Source of the DNA: Planctomycetales bacterium
Lineage (GTDB): Bacteria; Planctomycetota; Planctomycetia; Pirellulales; UBA7805
Length of the DNA: 9,315 nucleotides
Direction of reading: 5' to 3'
NCBI GenBank assembly: GCA_011772275.1
Contig: WVZU01000211.1
Location: 3,037 to 12,351, forward strand
Made by a program: the position numbers and the translations under genes. Below are positions 1 to 7,526 of the stretch, piece after piece; the first letter of the stretch is position 1, and each line of letters opens with the position of its first letter. The notes beneath the pieces were generated by a model, which saw only the letters and a list, made by a program, of their open reading frames with translations, was not told the origin of the DNA and did no database searches.

Positions 1-847
1 AGGCTGTTGCCCCCGGGTCCCAGATTTCTCCCGCGGCCAGGGCATTGAGGTCGGCGTATTCCTGTTCGAGTTGTTTGCACAACGAGTCGGGCAGGATCCC
101 CCTCCACGGCTCGGCAGGCGGGGCCTCGATTTTGGGCCGAATCGTGTGCAGCTGGCGGCCGTGATAGTTGTCATCTTCGTGCGTCACTTGGGCTACGTGA
201 TCCGGGTCGTAGTCGAACGGGGGCAAGTCGAAGGCCTGATGAATTACGGACAAAGTTTGTTGGGGGTGCAACGTGAAGTGGGGGTAGGGGATGATCAACA
301 AACGATCCGGACAGCGGTCGATCGCGTCGCGGACTCTGGATAGCGAGCGACCGACGACCTGGCTGGCGGCCAGCAGGTGCCGGGCCCGCTGTTCGCTGGT
401 TGCCGTCCGCACCGCCGCTGGGCCGCTCGGCACCCGCCCTTCGATGCCCCGCCCGCGGTACAGTTTTTCGAACGATGCCGCGATGGCACGAACGTCGCGA
501 ACCATGGTAATCACCTTCACGCGCCGCGCCAGGATTTCTTCCAGCGGTTCGATGTATTGCAGCCAGCCACGTGATTTGTCAAAGACCGTCTGCCCTTGCT
601 CGAATTGATCCTGGTAGAAACCGCTCAGCAATCCCCGCAGCCCGTTCAACACAAAGGGTCGGGCATTTTCCAGCCCCTGACTGCGAAACTCCCTCGTGTT
701 GGGCCAGCGATGGACGACTTGCCGCATCAAGTGGATCAGCCCGCTGGTGGGTGTCACGTGCAGGGACGGGTTCTGTCCCAACAGGTTCATCAACAGGGTC
801 GAACCGCTGCGGGGCAGGCCGGAAACAAAGTGAAGAGGTCGGTCCAT
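1..847 (-). CDS. Sulfotransferase family protein, C-terminus cut by window edge
   Basis: Reading leftwards from ATG at 847-845, the frame stays open for 282 codons to the window edge without a stop, so the C-terminus is missing. The N-terminus has the PAPS 5'-phosphosulfate loop (LPRSGST, residues 11-17, with R13, S14, G15, S16, T17). The 3'-phosphate binding segment is MVRDVRAIAASFEKLYR (residues 115-131), including R117, R120 and S125. Both are hallmarks of the sulfotransferase_1/3 superfamily, which transfers sulfate from PAPS to hydroxyl or amino groups of small molecules, glycans or proteins. There is no signal peptide or membrane span in the visible part, so it is probably cytoplasmic. 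The start is supported by a GAGG ribosome binding site 5 bases upstream (853-856 on the minus strand). It begins 17 bases after the stop of the cyclase-kinase gene, so it is very likely co-transcribed. The acceptor cannot be told from sequence. Confidence 0.93.
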   Translation of the reverse strand, partial: MDRPLHFVSGLPRSGSTLLMNLLGQNPSLHVTPTSGLIHLMRQVVHRWPNTREFRSQGLENARPFVLNGLRGLLSGFYQDQFEQGQTVFDKSRGWLQYIEPLEEILARRVKVITMVRDVRAIAASFEKLYRGRGIEGRVPSGPAAVRTATSEQRARHLLAASQVVGRSLSRVRDAIDRCPDRLLIIPYPHFTLHPQQTLSVIHQAFDLPPFDYDPDHVAQVTHEDDNYHGRQLHTIRPKIEAPPAEPWRGILPDSLCKQLEQEYADLNALAAGEIWDPGATA

Positions 848-864
848 GGGATCCTCGCGAAAAG

Positions 865-3800
865 TTACGTGGAGGCCGCCAGCCGCCGAGCAGCTTGAGC
901 GATATTTTCCAAATAGATTTTGCCGTCCGGGGTCAGGCGGGCGGACAATTTTTCCTGCTGCTGTTCGAGGAAGGCACGCTGGGCCCCGTCGAAGGCTGTG
1001 CCTTGCCCGGGGGCGGCTGCCAGTACGTAGTTGCAGGCGAACAGCAGCAATTGCCGGTCGTCACGGTTATGGCTGCGATAATCGTTTTCGGCAGCGGCAG
1101 CGGCACGGCGTACCACCCCTTCCATGGCCGCCGGTCGTTCGACTGCCGGTCGCAGGAGGGCCGCCGAAACCTCTTGAAACCAGAGAAAGACGTTTTGTTG
1201 CTCCTGCTGCGGGACCCTGGCGGCGACCTCCAGGCCGACCTGGTGGCTCTGCTGTGCGGCCTCCGGCTGGCCAGACAGCGCCTGGGCGGCGGCGAGTTTG
1301 AAGTGGATGCGGGCCAGGTAGGCTGCCTTGGGTCCCCCGGCGAAGCGTCGAGCTTCGTCGGCGGCGGATTGCAGAACCACCGCCGCGCCGGCCGCGTCCC
1401 CCTCGCCGAACAACAGCACGTCACCCAACCGGCCCAGCAAGTTGGGTTTCAGCCGCCGCCACTGCGGTTTCTCCTGGTCGGCGATTTCGTCGGAATTCAG
1501 CAGGTCGTCGATAAACGCCAGCAGTCCGGTGAATTCGCGGCGGGCGTCCTCGCGCTTCCCCAGAAAATGATAGGCCAGCGCCATGAACTGACGGCTGCGA
1601 AAATACAAATTCGCGGCCCGCCGCCGTCCCTGGAAATGCGAGAACTTTTCAAAGGCCTCCTCTCCCTTCGCTTCCGCTCGGGCCAGCTGCCAAGTCTCCA
1701 GGTAGTAAAGCGCCTCGCGGGAAATCAGCAGGGCACACAGCGGATGGTCTGGGTCGAGCTGAGCGCGGACAGAGTGCGAACGAGCTTGCTGGAACAGTTG
1801 GGGTATGTCATCACGGGGCTTGGAGGTGTCGAACAGACGCACCTCCGCCTCCATGGTCAGCGTGAACAATTGCAAGAAGGGGGCCAGGTTGCCGTCGGGA
1901 ATGCTGGTTCGAGCGGCTTGAAAGCGACGGCCCGCCTCGCGCCATCGTCGCAGCCGCTGCATCATGATGCCCGCGTCGGCAATGCAGAGCGCCTTGAGGT
2001 GCTTGTTTTTCGCATGGTACCGGCTGCGGGCCTCGGCGATCAGATCCGCGGCCTCGGCCGAGCGCATTTTCCAATGCAACAACGCTTGCAGGTGCAGATC
2101 GACCGGCTGAAACCCCTGGGGCCCGTCTCGCTCCTCCCCGATCAGCTGGTCAACCCTTCCCCAGATCGAGTCGGCGGCATCCTCGGTGCCGACTTCGTCG
2201 AAGGGTCGAGCGTCCTTGAGCAGGTTGAAACGGCGGACCAGCGGGTCGGAGGCGTCGGTGTTCAAGCTGGACTCACACAGCGCCTGCAGACGGTCGTAAA
2301 AGGCCGTTACGTCGGGCTGCCGGGCCATCGCCCGCAGTTGGGTGTATTGGGCTATCGAGATCTTCTGCAGCAGGTGATGGCGAATCTCCGGAAAGAACCA
2401 AGGGATCTCGTCAAACCACCATTCCCCGTTCATGCCGGGCATGGTGAGCAGGAAGTGTTGAGCGGCGTGGGCGTGTGGGGGGGAATCGACGACCAGCCGC
2501 GATCCGCCCGCCAGCCGGCCGACCGCCAAGACCCCCAGCAGCAATACCAGCAGGGTGACGACCCAGGGGACCCATGTGCCCAGCGGTCCGCGCTTCTGTC
2601 CCGCTTCCGCCTCCACCGCCCGCCTCTCCCCCGCTGGTGGCGACGGTTGCCTGGGGCGCGGTGCGGCCACCTCCGGAACCGTGCTGGCGGTAGTCAAGTC
2701 ATCCAACGCCCGCAACAGCTGCCGCGGCTCGTCGAAACGTTCGGCGGGTTGCTTGGCCAACATCTTTTCCACGATCCGCCACAGCGGCGCCGGCAGTTGC
2801 GCATCGCCATCTGGCGGCCGAGGCATCACCGTGCAGTGGGCATGTTCCTGGCTAAACTTCGAATCGTAAAACGGCGGCTGGCCGGCCACCATGTGATAGA
2901 ACGTGCAGCCCAGCGAATAAATGTCCGCGCGAATGTCGACCGAAGAACTGGCCCACTGCTCAGGTGCCATGTAATAAGCGGTCCCCATCGCCTGCTGGCG
3001 ATGCTGCGTGATCCGTTCCGAGTTATCCTCAATCAGCAGGGCCAGGCCCAGGTCGAGTATCCTGACGACATCCCGCCCCGCCTCCTGGCTGATCATCAAG
3101 TTGGACGGCTTGATGTCGCGGTGGACCAGCCCGTGATCGTGAATACATTGCAGGCCGTGCGCCGCCTGGCGTACAATCTCGCAGCTCTTGCTGAGCGGTA
3201 TCGCGGCTTGGTCTTCGATCAGCCGGTCCAGCGTGAGGCCGTCGACGTATTCCATGACCAGGAAATGGTAGTCGTCGTCGCGGCTGGACGAGTGATAAGC
3301 CTGGATGATGTTGGGGTGTTTGAGCCGAGCCACGACCTGGATTTCGCGGTAAAACCGCTCCACGATCTCTTCGTCCCCGCGCCCCAGCAGGCCCTCCTTG
3401 ATCAACTTCAGCACGCAGATGCGGCCCATGCCGACATGCCGCGCCTTGAAGACTTTGCCCATCCCACCCTCGGCGATTTCCTCCAGCAGTTCGTAGTCCT
3501 TGATCCGCACCCCGCTGGCTGGTTTCTGCAGCGTGGTGGCGGGCCCCTGCGGCCGGAGATCGCGGGAGGGATGGCTGGCCGCTGACGCGGACGAACCGCC
3601 GGCCGGTTTGAGCGGTCCCGGCTGCTGGTCGCCGTAGACGACCTCGAAGACCAGTTTGGGGCCGATGCCAGCCAACTCCTGCATGCCGTGTTCGTGCAGA
3701 TAAACGTCGTCGATATCCTCCTCGCGAATAAACGTGGCGACCACTTCGGAAACGATGATCTGGCCCTCCGTGGCCAAGTGCACGAGGCGGGCGGCGTAAT

Positions 3801-4182
3801 CGACGCTGGTCCCGATGTAGTTGCCCGTCTGGTTTGGATCGGCGGAGGCGGGGCCCATGTGGATGCCGATTTTGACACCCAGACGTCGCTGGTCCGGCAC
3901 GGCGATCGGCTGGCTGGCGTGAATTTGTTGTACGTGAATCGCCCACAGGACCGCCTGGATCGGACTGCGAAACTCCAGAAAGTGGCCATCCCCTTGCGTG
4001 GAGATGATGCGGCCTTCGTAATCGGCCAGATCGGCTTCGATCCGTTGTCGGTGCGGGCGGAGAATCTGTTCAGCAAAGTGCTGATTCCGCTCGGCACTGC
4101 CACGGCCGGGCATCTTTTTTTTCAGCCGAGTGGAACCGACGATGTCGGTAAACACGAATGCCCTAAACTCGACCGAAGCCAT
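865..4182 (-). CDS. Membrane Ser/Thr protein kinase with N-terminal class III cyclase domain and TPR-like C-terminus
   Basis: This 1105-residue multidomain signalling protein has four visible parts. Residues 5-185 are a class III adenylate/guanylate cyclase fold: FTDIVGST with metal ligand D13, GDG with second metal ligand D65, and VDYAARL with R132. The usual substrate-selecting Lys is S61 and the transition-state Asn is D128, so cyclase activity is doubtful. Residues 186-225 are a low-complexity linker. Residues 228-496 are a Hanks-type kinase: glycine loop EGGMGKV, K259, E280, HRDIKPSN (D356, K358, N361), D377 in a DLG variant of DFG, and APE at 406-408. The first glycine of the loop is A237. 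All catalytic residues are present, so it is probably active. After a Pro-rich linker, one membrane span lies at about 537-555. About 540 residues follow, probably extracytoplasmic and rich in TPR-like helical pairs, with a tryptophan-rich patch at W588, W589 and W595. The ATG has an AGGA site about 9 bases upstream. The gene lies 18 bases after algH and 17 before the sulfotransferase gene. Confidence 0.96.
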   Translation of the reverse strand: MASVEFRAFVFTDIVGSTRLKKKMPGRGSAERNQHFAEQILRPHRQRIEADLADYEGRIISTQGDGHFLEFRSPIQAVLWAIHVQQIHASQPIAVPDQRRLGVKIGIHMGPASADPNQTGNYIGTSVDYAARLVHLATEGQIIVSEVVATFIREEDIDDVYLHEHGMQELAGIGPKLVFEVVYGDQQPGPLKPAGGSSASAASHPSRDLRPQGPATTLQKPASGVRIKDYELLEEIAEGGMGKVFKARHVGMGRICVLKLIKEGLLGRGDEEIVERFYREIQVVARLKHPNIIQAYHSSSRDDDYHFLVMEYVDGLTLDRLIEDQAAIPLSKSCEIVRQAAHGLQCIHDHGLVHRDIKPSNLMISQEAGRDVVRILDLGLALLIEDNSERITQHRQQAMGTAYYMAPEQWASSSVDIRADIYSLGCTFYHMVAGQPPFYDSKFSQEHAHCTVMPRPPDGDAQLPAPLWRIVEKMLAKQPAERFDEPRQLLRALDDLTTASTVPEVAAPRPRQPSPPAGERRAVEAEAGQKRGPLGTWVPWVVTLLVLLLGVLAVGRLAGGSRLVVDSPPHAHAAQHFLLTMPGMNGEWWFDEIPWFFPEIRHHLLQKISIAQYTQLRAMARQPDVTAFYDRLQALCESSLNTDASDPLVRRFNLLKDARPFDEVGTEDAADSIWGRVDQLIGEERDGPQGFQPVDLHLQALLHWKMRSAEAADLIAEARSRYHAKNKHLKALCIADAGIMMQRLRRWREAGRRFQAARTSIPDGNLAPFLQLFTLTMEAEVRLFDTSKPRDDIPQLFQQARSHSVRAQLDPDHPLCALLISREALYYLETWQLARAEAKGEEAFEKFSHFQGRRRAANLYFRSRQFMALAYHFLGKREDARREFTGLLAFIDDLLNSDEIADQEKPQWRRLKPNLLGRLGDVLLFGEGDAAGAAVVLQSAADEARRFAGGPKAAYLARIHFKLAAAQALSGQPEAAQQSHQVGLEVAARVPQQEQQNVFLWFQEVSAALLRPAVERPAAMEGVVRRAAAAAENDYRSHNRDDRQLLLFACNYVLAAAPGQGTAFDGAQRAFLEQQQEKLSARLTPDGKIYLENIAQAARRLAAST

Positions 4183-4200
4183 GTAGGGATTTCCTGGGGA

Positions 4201-4752
4201 TCAGTTGACCGAAGGGTCGTCGGGAAAATGCTTGAGGTTTTTTTCGGCGCCCAGCACAGTGCGCGTAATGTCGCGGTTGACACGGCTCCATAAATTCGCG
4301 GTGTCGTCAAAGATGTAATCGGGCGTCGCTCGGCTCGTGATCCATCCGCCCATCAGCATTTCGTCTTCCAGTTGTCCTTTGTCCCAGCCCGCATAGCCGC
4401 TGAAGAGGCGGAATTCGGCCGCCGGTTCGCGGACCAGCTGGTCCAGGTATTCCCGTTCGGCGGCGAGGAAGATGCCGGGCATGATCTCCGCTTGGGCCAG
4501 GGAATCCTGCTTGTGCACCGCCAGCAGCGAACCGGTTACCGGACCGCCGCAATGGATCGCCTGCTGGCAGTGGCACGAGCCCTCGGATAGCTCGGCCCAC
4601 AAGTCCTTCACAGTCGATTGCGTGGGCCGGTTCAAGATGACGCCAAACGCGCCCTGTTCGTGATGTTCGATCATCAATACGACCGTCTGCTTGAAATTGG
4701 GGTCCGCAAGTTGCGGCGCGGCAATCAGCAGCTTGCCTTTGAGAAAGTCCAT
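4201..4752 (-). CDS. algH: AlgH / UPF0301 (YqgE family) protein
   Basis: The 183-residue product matches the UPF0301/AlgH family in length and motifs. An N-terminal GKLLIAAPQLADPNFKQTVV segment (residues 6-25) is followed by EHHEQGAFGVILNRP (29-43), CGGPV (68-72) and the signature FSGYAGWDKGQLEDE (117-131). These proteins are small, soluble and cytoplasmic. In Pseudomonas the name comes from an effect on alginate gene expression, but the molecular function of the family is unsettled. It is the first gene of the minus-strand operon, 18 bases ahead of the cyclase-kinase gene. The ATG is preceded by GGAG at about 11 bases, a somewhat long spacing, and by a TATAAT -10 candidate about 58 bases upstream. 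Family assignment is firm. Any role in kinase or sulfotransferase signalling is inferred only from position. Confidence 0.95.
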   Translation of the reverse strand: MDFLKGKLLIAAPQLADPNFKQTVVLMIEHHEQGAFGVILNRPTQSTVKDLWAELSEGSCHCQQAIHCGGPVTGSLLAVHKQDSLAQAEIMPGIFLAAEREYLDQLVREPAAEFRLFSGYAGWDKGQLEDEMLMGGWITSRATPDYIFDDTANLWSRVNRDITRTVLGAEKNLKHFPDDPSVN

Positions 4753-4789
4753 TGAGGAAGATTCTCCAAAAGATTCGCCAAAACAAGTG

Positions 4790-4817
4790 TCGACATGAAC
4801 CCCAATGTGATTATATT
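4790..4817 (+). promoter_or_regulatory. Candidate sigma70-type promoter for the S1 protein gene
   Basis: TCGACA at 4790-4795 (5 of 6 to TTGACA) and TATATT at 4812-4817 (5 of 6 to TATAAT) are separated by 16 bases and point toward the S1 gene. A start about 7 bases downstream of the -10 would leave a 5' leader of roughly 190 bases before the ATG at 5016. The -10 shares six bases with the minus-strand TATAAT, so the two promoters would be mutually exclusive or jointly melted. This is motif evidence only. Confidence 0.45.
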
Positions 4818-4837
4818 GTGTACCAAGCAGCGGTCGA
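4810..4837 (-). promoter_or_regulatory. Candidate sigma70-type promoter for the algH-kinase-sulfotransferase operon
   Basis: Read on the minus strand, there is a perfect TATAAT -10 element (4815-4810). It is preceded by TCGACC (4837-4832, 4 of 6 matches to TTGACA) with a 16-base spacer. It lies about 58 bases upstream of the algH ATG and points into the operon. It overlaps the -10 candidate for the opposite strand. The assignment rests on motif match and placement only. Confidence 0.5.
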
Positions 4838-5015
4838 TGGCCAGCAGTTGGCAGCCGGGCAGGCGGTCGATATCATTTTTGGACTTCCCCCCTGCCCCAG
4901 AAAAAAACAATCCGCTCCCCACGCGGCCTCGACCCCCCCGGAACCGGGTCCAGCCAGCTGGGCCGACACCCGCACAAAGTTAGATTCCGGCACCAACAAT
5001 AAGCGATCGATATTT
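4818..5015 (+). other. Probable leader of the S1 gene, with repeated GCGRTCGATAT motif
   Basis: The stretch between the divergent promoters and the S1 start has no convincing gene. The S1 frame is open through it, but the encoded residues (Cys, Pro and Ser-rich, without pattern) do not resemble S1 sequence. The motif GCGGTCGATAT at 4864-4874 recurs as GCGATCGATAT at 5003-5013, and a related GCGGTCGAT lies near 4829. The second copy ends two bases before the ATG, where a ribosome binding site would be expected and none of the usual AGGAG type is seen. The repeats could be operator half-sites, RNA-binding sites or chance. Confidence 0.3.
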
Positions 5016-6662
5016 ATGACCGACGATCAGCCGCAACAGGCAGGCAAGCCGACGGAAATGCCGGCTGTCCAACCGACCGATGTGGAACCGGCCCCCGCCC
5101 AGGGTACCGATCCTCCGGCCACCGTTTGCGCGGCGGACAAGGATTGTTCGCCAAGCGCCGATCGAGGCAAAACGGTCGATGCGGGTGTTCGGCAAAAGCG
5201 AACGATCAAAATCGGCTCGCAGCGCGACAGCGACAACTCGGCCGCCCCATTAAAAGCCAAACCGCAAAACCTGGATAGCTCGGCGGCGGCTACCGTCGGT
5301 CAGGACACGGTTGGTCAGGACACGGTCGGTCAAGACACGGTTGGTCAGGACAACCTTCCCCTGACCACGGGCGAGCCCAGCGTTTCAAGAAAACCGAACT
5401 TCCCCCCGCCCCGCTTGCCAGCCAAGTTGACCCCGGAGATGCAAGAGGAGCTGGAGGCGGCCGTGGGCAACATCGAAATGGACGAATTGCTGGCCGCCGC
5501 GGCGCCGATCGAAGAGCTGGAGGAAGGGGCTCGAGTGCGGGCTAAAATTATCTCGGCCCGCGAAGATGTGGTCCTGGTCGATCTGGATCGCCCGCATCAG
5601 GGTGCAATTTCCTTAAAGCAATTTGCCAGCCCGCCCGAACCTGGCGCGATCGTGGAAGCGATCGTCTCGCGGTTTATCCCTGACGAGGGCATGTACGAAT
5701 TGCAGATCGCTGGCGCGGCGGTAGACGTGGCCCGCTGGGAAGAACTGGACGAAGGCATGATCGTCGATGCGGTGGTGACCGGGCACAATAAAGGCGGCCT
5801 GGAATGCGAAGTCAACAAGCTGCGCGGCTTTATGCCTGCCAGCCAGGTGGCGCTCTACCCTGTCCAAAACCTGGAAGAAATGGTGGGCCAAAGATTTCCC
5901 TGCGTGGTGACAGAAGTCAAACCGGAACGCCGCAACCTGGTGCTCAGCCGCCGTGCCGTGCTGGAACGTGAACGGACCGCCGCCAAACAGAAACTGCTGG
6001 AAGAATTAGAGGTCGGTCAAACCCGTGAGGGTGTCGTGCGACGACTGCAACCCTTCGGCGCCTTTGTCGACCTGGGTGGTGTGGATGGCCTGGTCCATAT
6101 TAGCCAGTTGAGCTGGGATCGCATCAGTCATCCTAGCGAGGTCTTGCAGGAAGGGCAGAAGATCAAGGTGAAGATCAGCAAGATCGATCCCGATACGGGT
6201 AAAATCGGTCTGGCCTACCGGGACACCTGGGAAAATCCCTGGGAAAAAGTTCCCCAGAAGTACAAGCCGAAAGCAACCGTGCAGGGCACAATCACGCGAC
6301 TGACCGACTTCGGAGCGTTCGTCAGGCTGGAACCGGGTGTGGAAGGACTGATCCACGTCTCGGAAATCGCGCACCAGCGGGTCTGGCGAGCGAGTGATGT
6401 GTTGAGCGAAGGGCAGGAGGTGGACGTGATGGTCCTGGCCGTCGATGCGGGTCAACAACGAATCAGCCTTTCGCTGAAAGCCCTCCAAACCCGGCCCCAG
6501 AAAGAAGACGACCCACAGAACTCTAACCAAATCGACCCGTCGGCCAGCCCACAGCAGGCCGCAACGACACCCCCTGGCCGGCCGAAAAAAAAGAAGCAGC
6601 CACAACTGCGCGGCGGGACCAATCGAGCCTCGGGCGGCGAAAGTTTTGGCCTGAAGTGGTAA
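5016..6662 (+). CDS. rpsA: Ribosomal protein S1-like RNA-binding protein (four S1 domains)
   Basis: The 548-residue protein contains four S1 (OB-fold) RNA-binding domains at about 167-233, 243-314, 331-403 and 416-489. Domain 2 has the RGFMPASQV motif. Domains 3 and 4 have FGAFVDLGGVDGLVHISQL and FGAFVRLEPGVEGLIHVSE, joined by a DTWENPWEKV linker, an arrangement typical of bacterial bS1, which brings mRNA to the 30S subunit. The first 165 residues are Pro/Ala/Asp-rich, look disordered and include four TVGQD repeats (93-112). The C-terminus is basic (KKKK at 524-527). I chose ATG 5016 because the S1-type protein begins after it. The frame is open back to ATG 4752, but that would add 88 patternless residues and place the start inside the algH promoter region. 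No good Shine-Dalgarno precedes 5016. It is divergent from the algH operon. The S1 assignment is firm. Orthology to rpsA, rather than a second S1-domain protein, is likely but not certain. Confidence 0.9.
   Translation: MTDDQPQQAGKPTEMPAVQPTDVEPAPAQGTDPPATVCAADKDCSPSADRGKTVDAGVRQKRTIKIGSQRDSDNSAAPLKAKPQNLDSSAAATVGQDTVGQDTVGQDTVGQDNLPLTTGEPSVSRKPNFPPPRLPAKLTPEMQEELEAAVGNIEMDELLAAAAPIEELEEGARVRAKIISAREDVVLVDLDRPHQGAISLKQFASPPEPGAIVEAIVSRFIPDEGMYELQIAGAAVDVARWEELDEGMIVDAVVTGHNKGGLECEVNKLRGFMPASQVALYPVQNLEEMVGQRFPCVVTEVKPERRNLVLSRRAVLERERTAAKQKLLEELEVGQTREGVVRRLQPFGAFVDLGGVDGLVHISQLSWDRISHPSEVLQEGQKIKVKISKIDPDTGKIGLAYRDTWENPWEKVPQKYKPKATVQGTITRLTDFGAFVRLEPGVEGLIHVSEIAHQRVWRASDVLSEGQEVDVMVLAVDAGQQRISLSLKALQTRPQKEDDPQNSNQIDPSASPQQAATTPPGRPKKKKQPQLRGGTNRASGGESFGLKW
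5292..5351 (+). repeat. 15-bp tandem repeat, four copies, in-frame (TVGQD)4
   Basis: Four head-to-tail 15-base units start at 5292, 5307, 5322 and 5337. Each encodes Thr-Val-Gly-Gln-Asp in the S1 frame. The copies differ at only a few positions: acCgt versus acGgt in the first, C or T at the sixth base, and caAgac in the third. Because the unit is a multiple of three, copy-number change would not shift the frame. It lies in the disordered N-terminal region of the S1 protein. Confidence 0.97.
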
Positions 6663-6950
6663 GCCGGGCAGGCCGGCGCGAGGGACCGCGCCACGTGCGT
6701 TGCGGACCCAGCACACCCGCCGGCTGGGAACAAGCCATCACCAGCCCGTTGGGAATCTGGACGGCAAGCGGCAAGCGACGGACCTGGAGCCGTGAATCGT
6801 ATCTCTTTAAATGCCAGAGACTTATTGGCTTTTCTGCCGATTCTGGCCAGATTTTTCTGTGACCCACCCGCCGGCGACCGGCTACTCAATCTCCGCCTGG
6901 GCCGAATGCGGTGGCCTGGGCCAGAGACGGCCGGAAAGTGAGAAGACGTT
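6663..6950. other. Intergenic region between the S1 and sigma-factor genes
   Basis: No gene is supported here. The open frames crossing it are continuations of shadows on both strands. A GC hairpin (GGCGCG 6675-6680, CGCGCC 6687-6692, six-base loop) follows the S1 stop by 12 bases but has no T tract, so it is at best a weak terminator or 3'-end structure. An AT-richer patch at about 6798-6862 is the likeliest place for the sigma-factor promoter. I found no confident -35/-10 pair. Confidence 0.4.
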
Positions 6951-7508
6951 TTGTACGGAACCGGTCGTACCGACGAACAGCTGGCCGTTGAGTCGGCACG
7001 GGAGGATTCGGACGGCCCGGCCTTCCGGGCGCTGGTCCAGCGATACCAGGAGAAAGTCTGGCAAATCTGCTTCCGGTTGATGGGCAACGCGGAAGACGCC
7101 AGCGACGCCGCTCAAGAGGTCTTCGTCCGGTTGTTCCTGCACCGCGGACGTTACGAGGGCAAATCAAAATATTCGACATGGGTTTACGGGGTTGCCCTGC
7201 GAACCTGCCTGACCTTGCGTCGCTCGCGCAGCCGGCGGCAAGCTCGAGTGAAAACGGTGGAGACCACGCCAGAAATGGCCAGGCAACCGGCCGATGTCGA
7301 ACAAACCAGCTTGCGGCTCGATCTGGCCCAGATGTTGGAGACATTGAGCGAAGAAGAGCGGGCTTTGTTGATTCTGAAGTATGCGGAGGGGTACGGCTAT
7401 GACGAACTGGCGGAAATGTTTGGCTTGTCCGTCAGCGCCTGCAAGATGCGTGTCAGCCGAGCTCGTGAGAAGCTAAAGCAGCGATATCCGAAAAATTTTG
7501 CAGACTAA
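6951..7508 (+). CDS. ECF-type RNA polymerase sigma factor (sigma-70 family)
   Basis: The 185-residue product has the two-domain ECF layout. Region 2 spans about 24-90: FRALVQRYQEKVWQICFRLM, core-binding DAAQEVFVRLF at 52-62, and the -10 recognition stretch KSKYSTWVYGVALRTCL. A basic linker follows. Region 4 spans about 125-178, with a helix-turn-helix in DELAEMFGLSVSACKMRVSRAREKL (151-175). Such factors redirect RNA polymerase to a small regulon, usually under control of an anti-sigma factor. The start is TTG 6951. A stop at 6939-6941 lies just upstream in frame, no in-frame ATG or GTG precedes region 2, and a purine-rich GAGAAG ends five bases before. A five-base inverted repeat (GTACG 6953-6957, CGTAC 6966-6970) overlaps the start and could fold over it. 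A 74-residue membrane protein follows after 18 bases. No classical anti-sigma gene is present. Confidence 0.94.
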   Translation: MYGTGRTDEQLAVESAREDSDGPAFRALVQRYQEKVWQICFRLMGNAEDASDAAQEVFVRLFLHRGRYEGKSKYSTWVYGVALRTCLTLRRSRSRRQARVKTVETTPEMARQPADVEQTSLRLDLAQMLETLSEEERALLILKYAEGYGYDELAEMFGLSVSACKMRVSRAREKLKQRYPKNFAD

Positions 7509-7526
7509 TTACGGAAAGATCGATTC

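Noticed and set aside
571..3585. A 1004-codon open frame on the plus strand antisense to the kinase and sulfotransferase genes
   Set aside because: Its translation has no recognisable domain, is unusually rich in Gln, Arg, Gly and Leu, and it runs across two genes that carry clear family motifs on the minus strand. Long antisense frames are expected opposite GC-rich genes. Its length alone is not evidence.
4752..5015. N-terminal extension of the S1 protein from ATG 4752
   Set aside because: It would add 88 residues without any pattern, overlap the algH start codon region and lie across the promoter candidates. The chosen start at 5016 gives a normal S1-type protein.
6675..6692. GC hairpin just after the S1 gene as an intrinsic terminator
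   Set aside because: The stem is only six pairs and no T tract follows, so it is not called as a terminator, only noted in the intergenic entry.
6811..7080. Plus-strand 89-codon frame upstream of and overlapping the sigma-factor gene
   Set aside because: It overlaps the sigma-factor N-terminus out of frame, has no ribosome binding site that stands out and encodes no recognisable motif.
6006..7344. Minus-strand open frames of 152-236 codons opposite the S1 and sigma-factor genes
   Set aside because: The translations have no domain features, and the plus-strand frames carry clear S1 and sigma-factor motifs. These are shadows.
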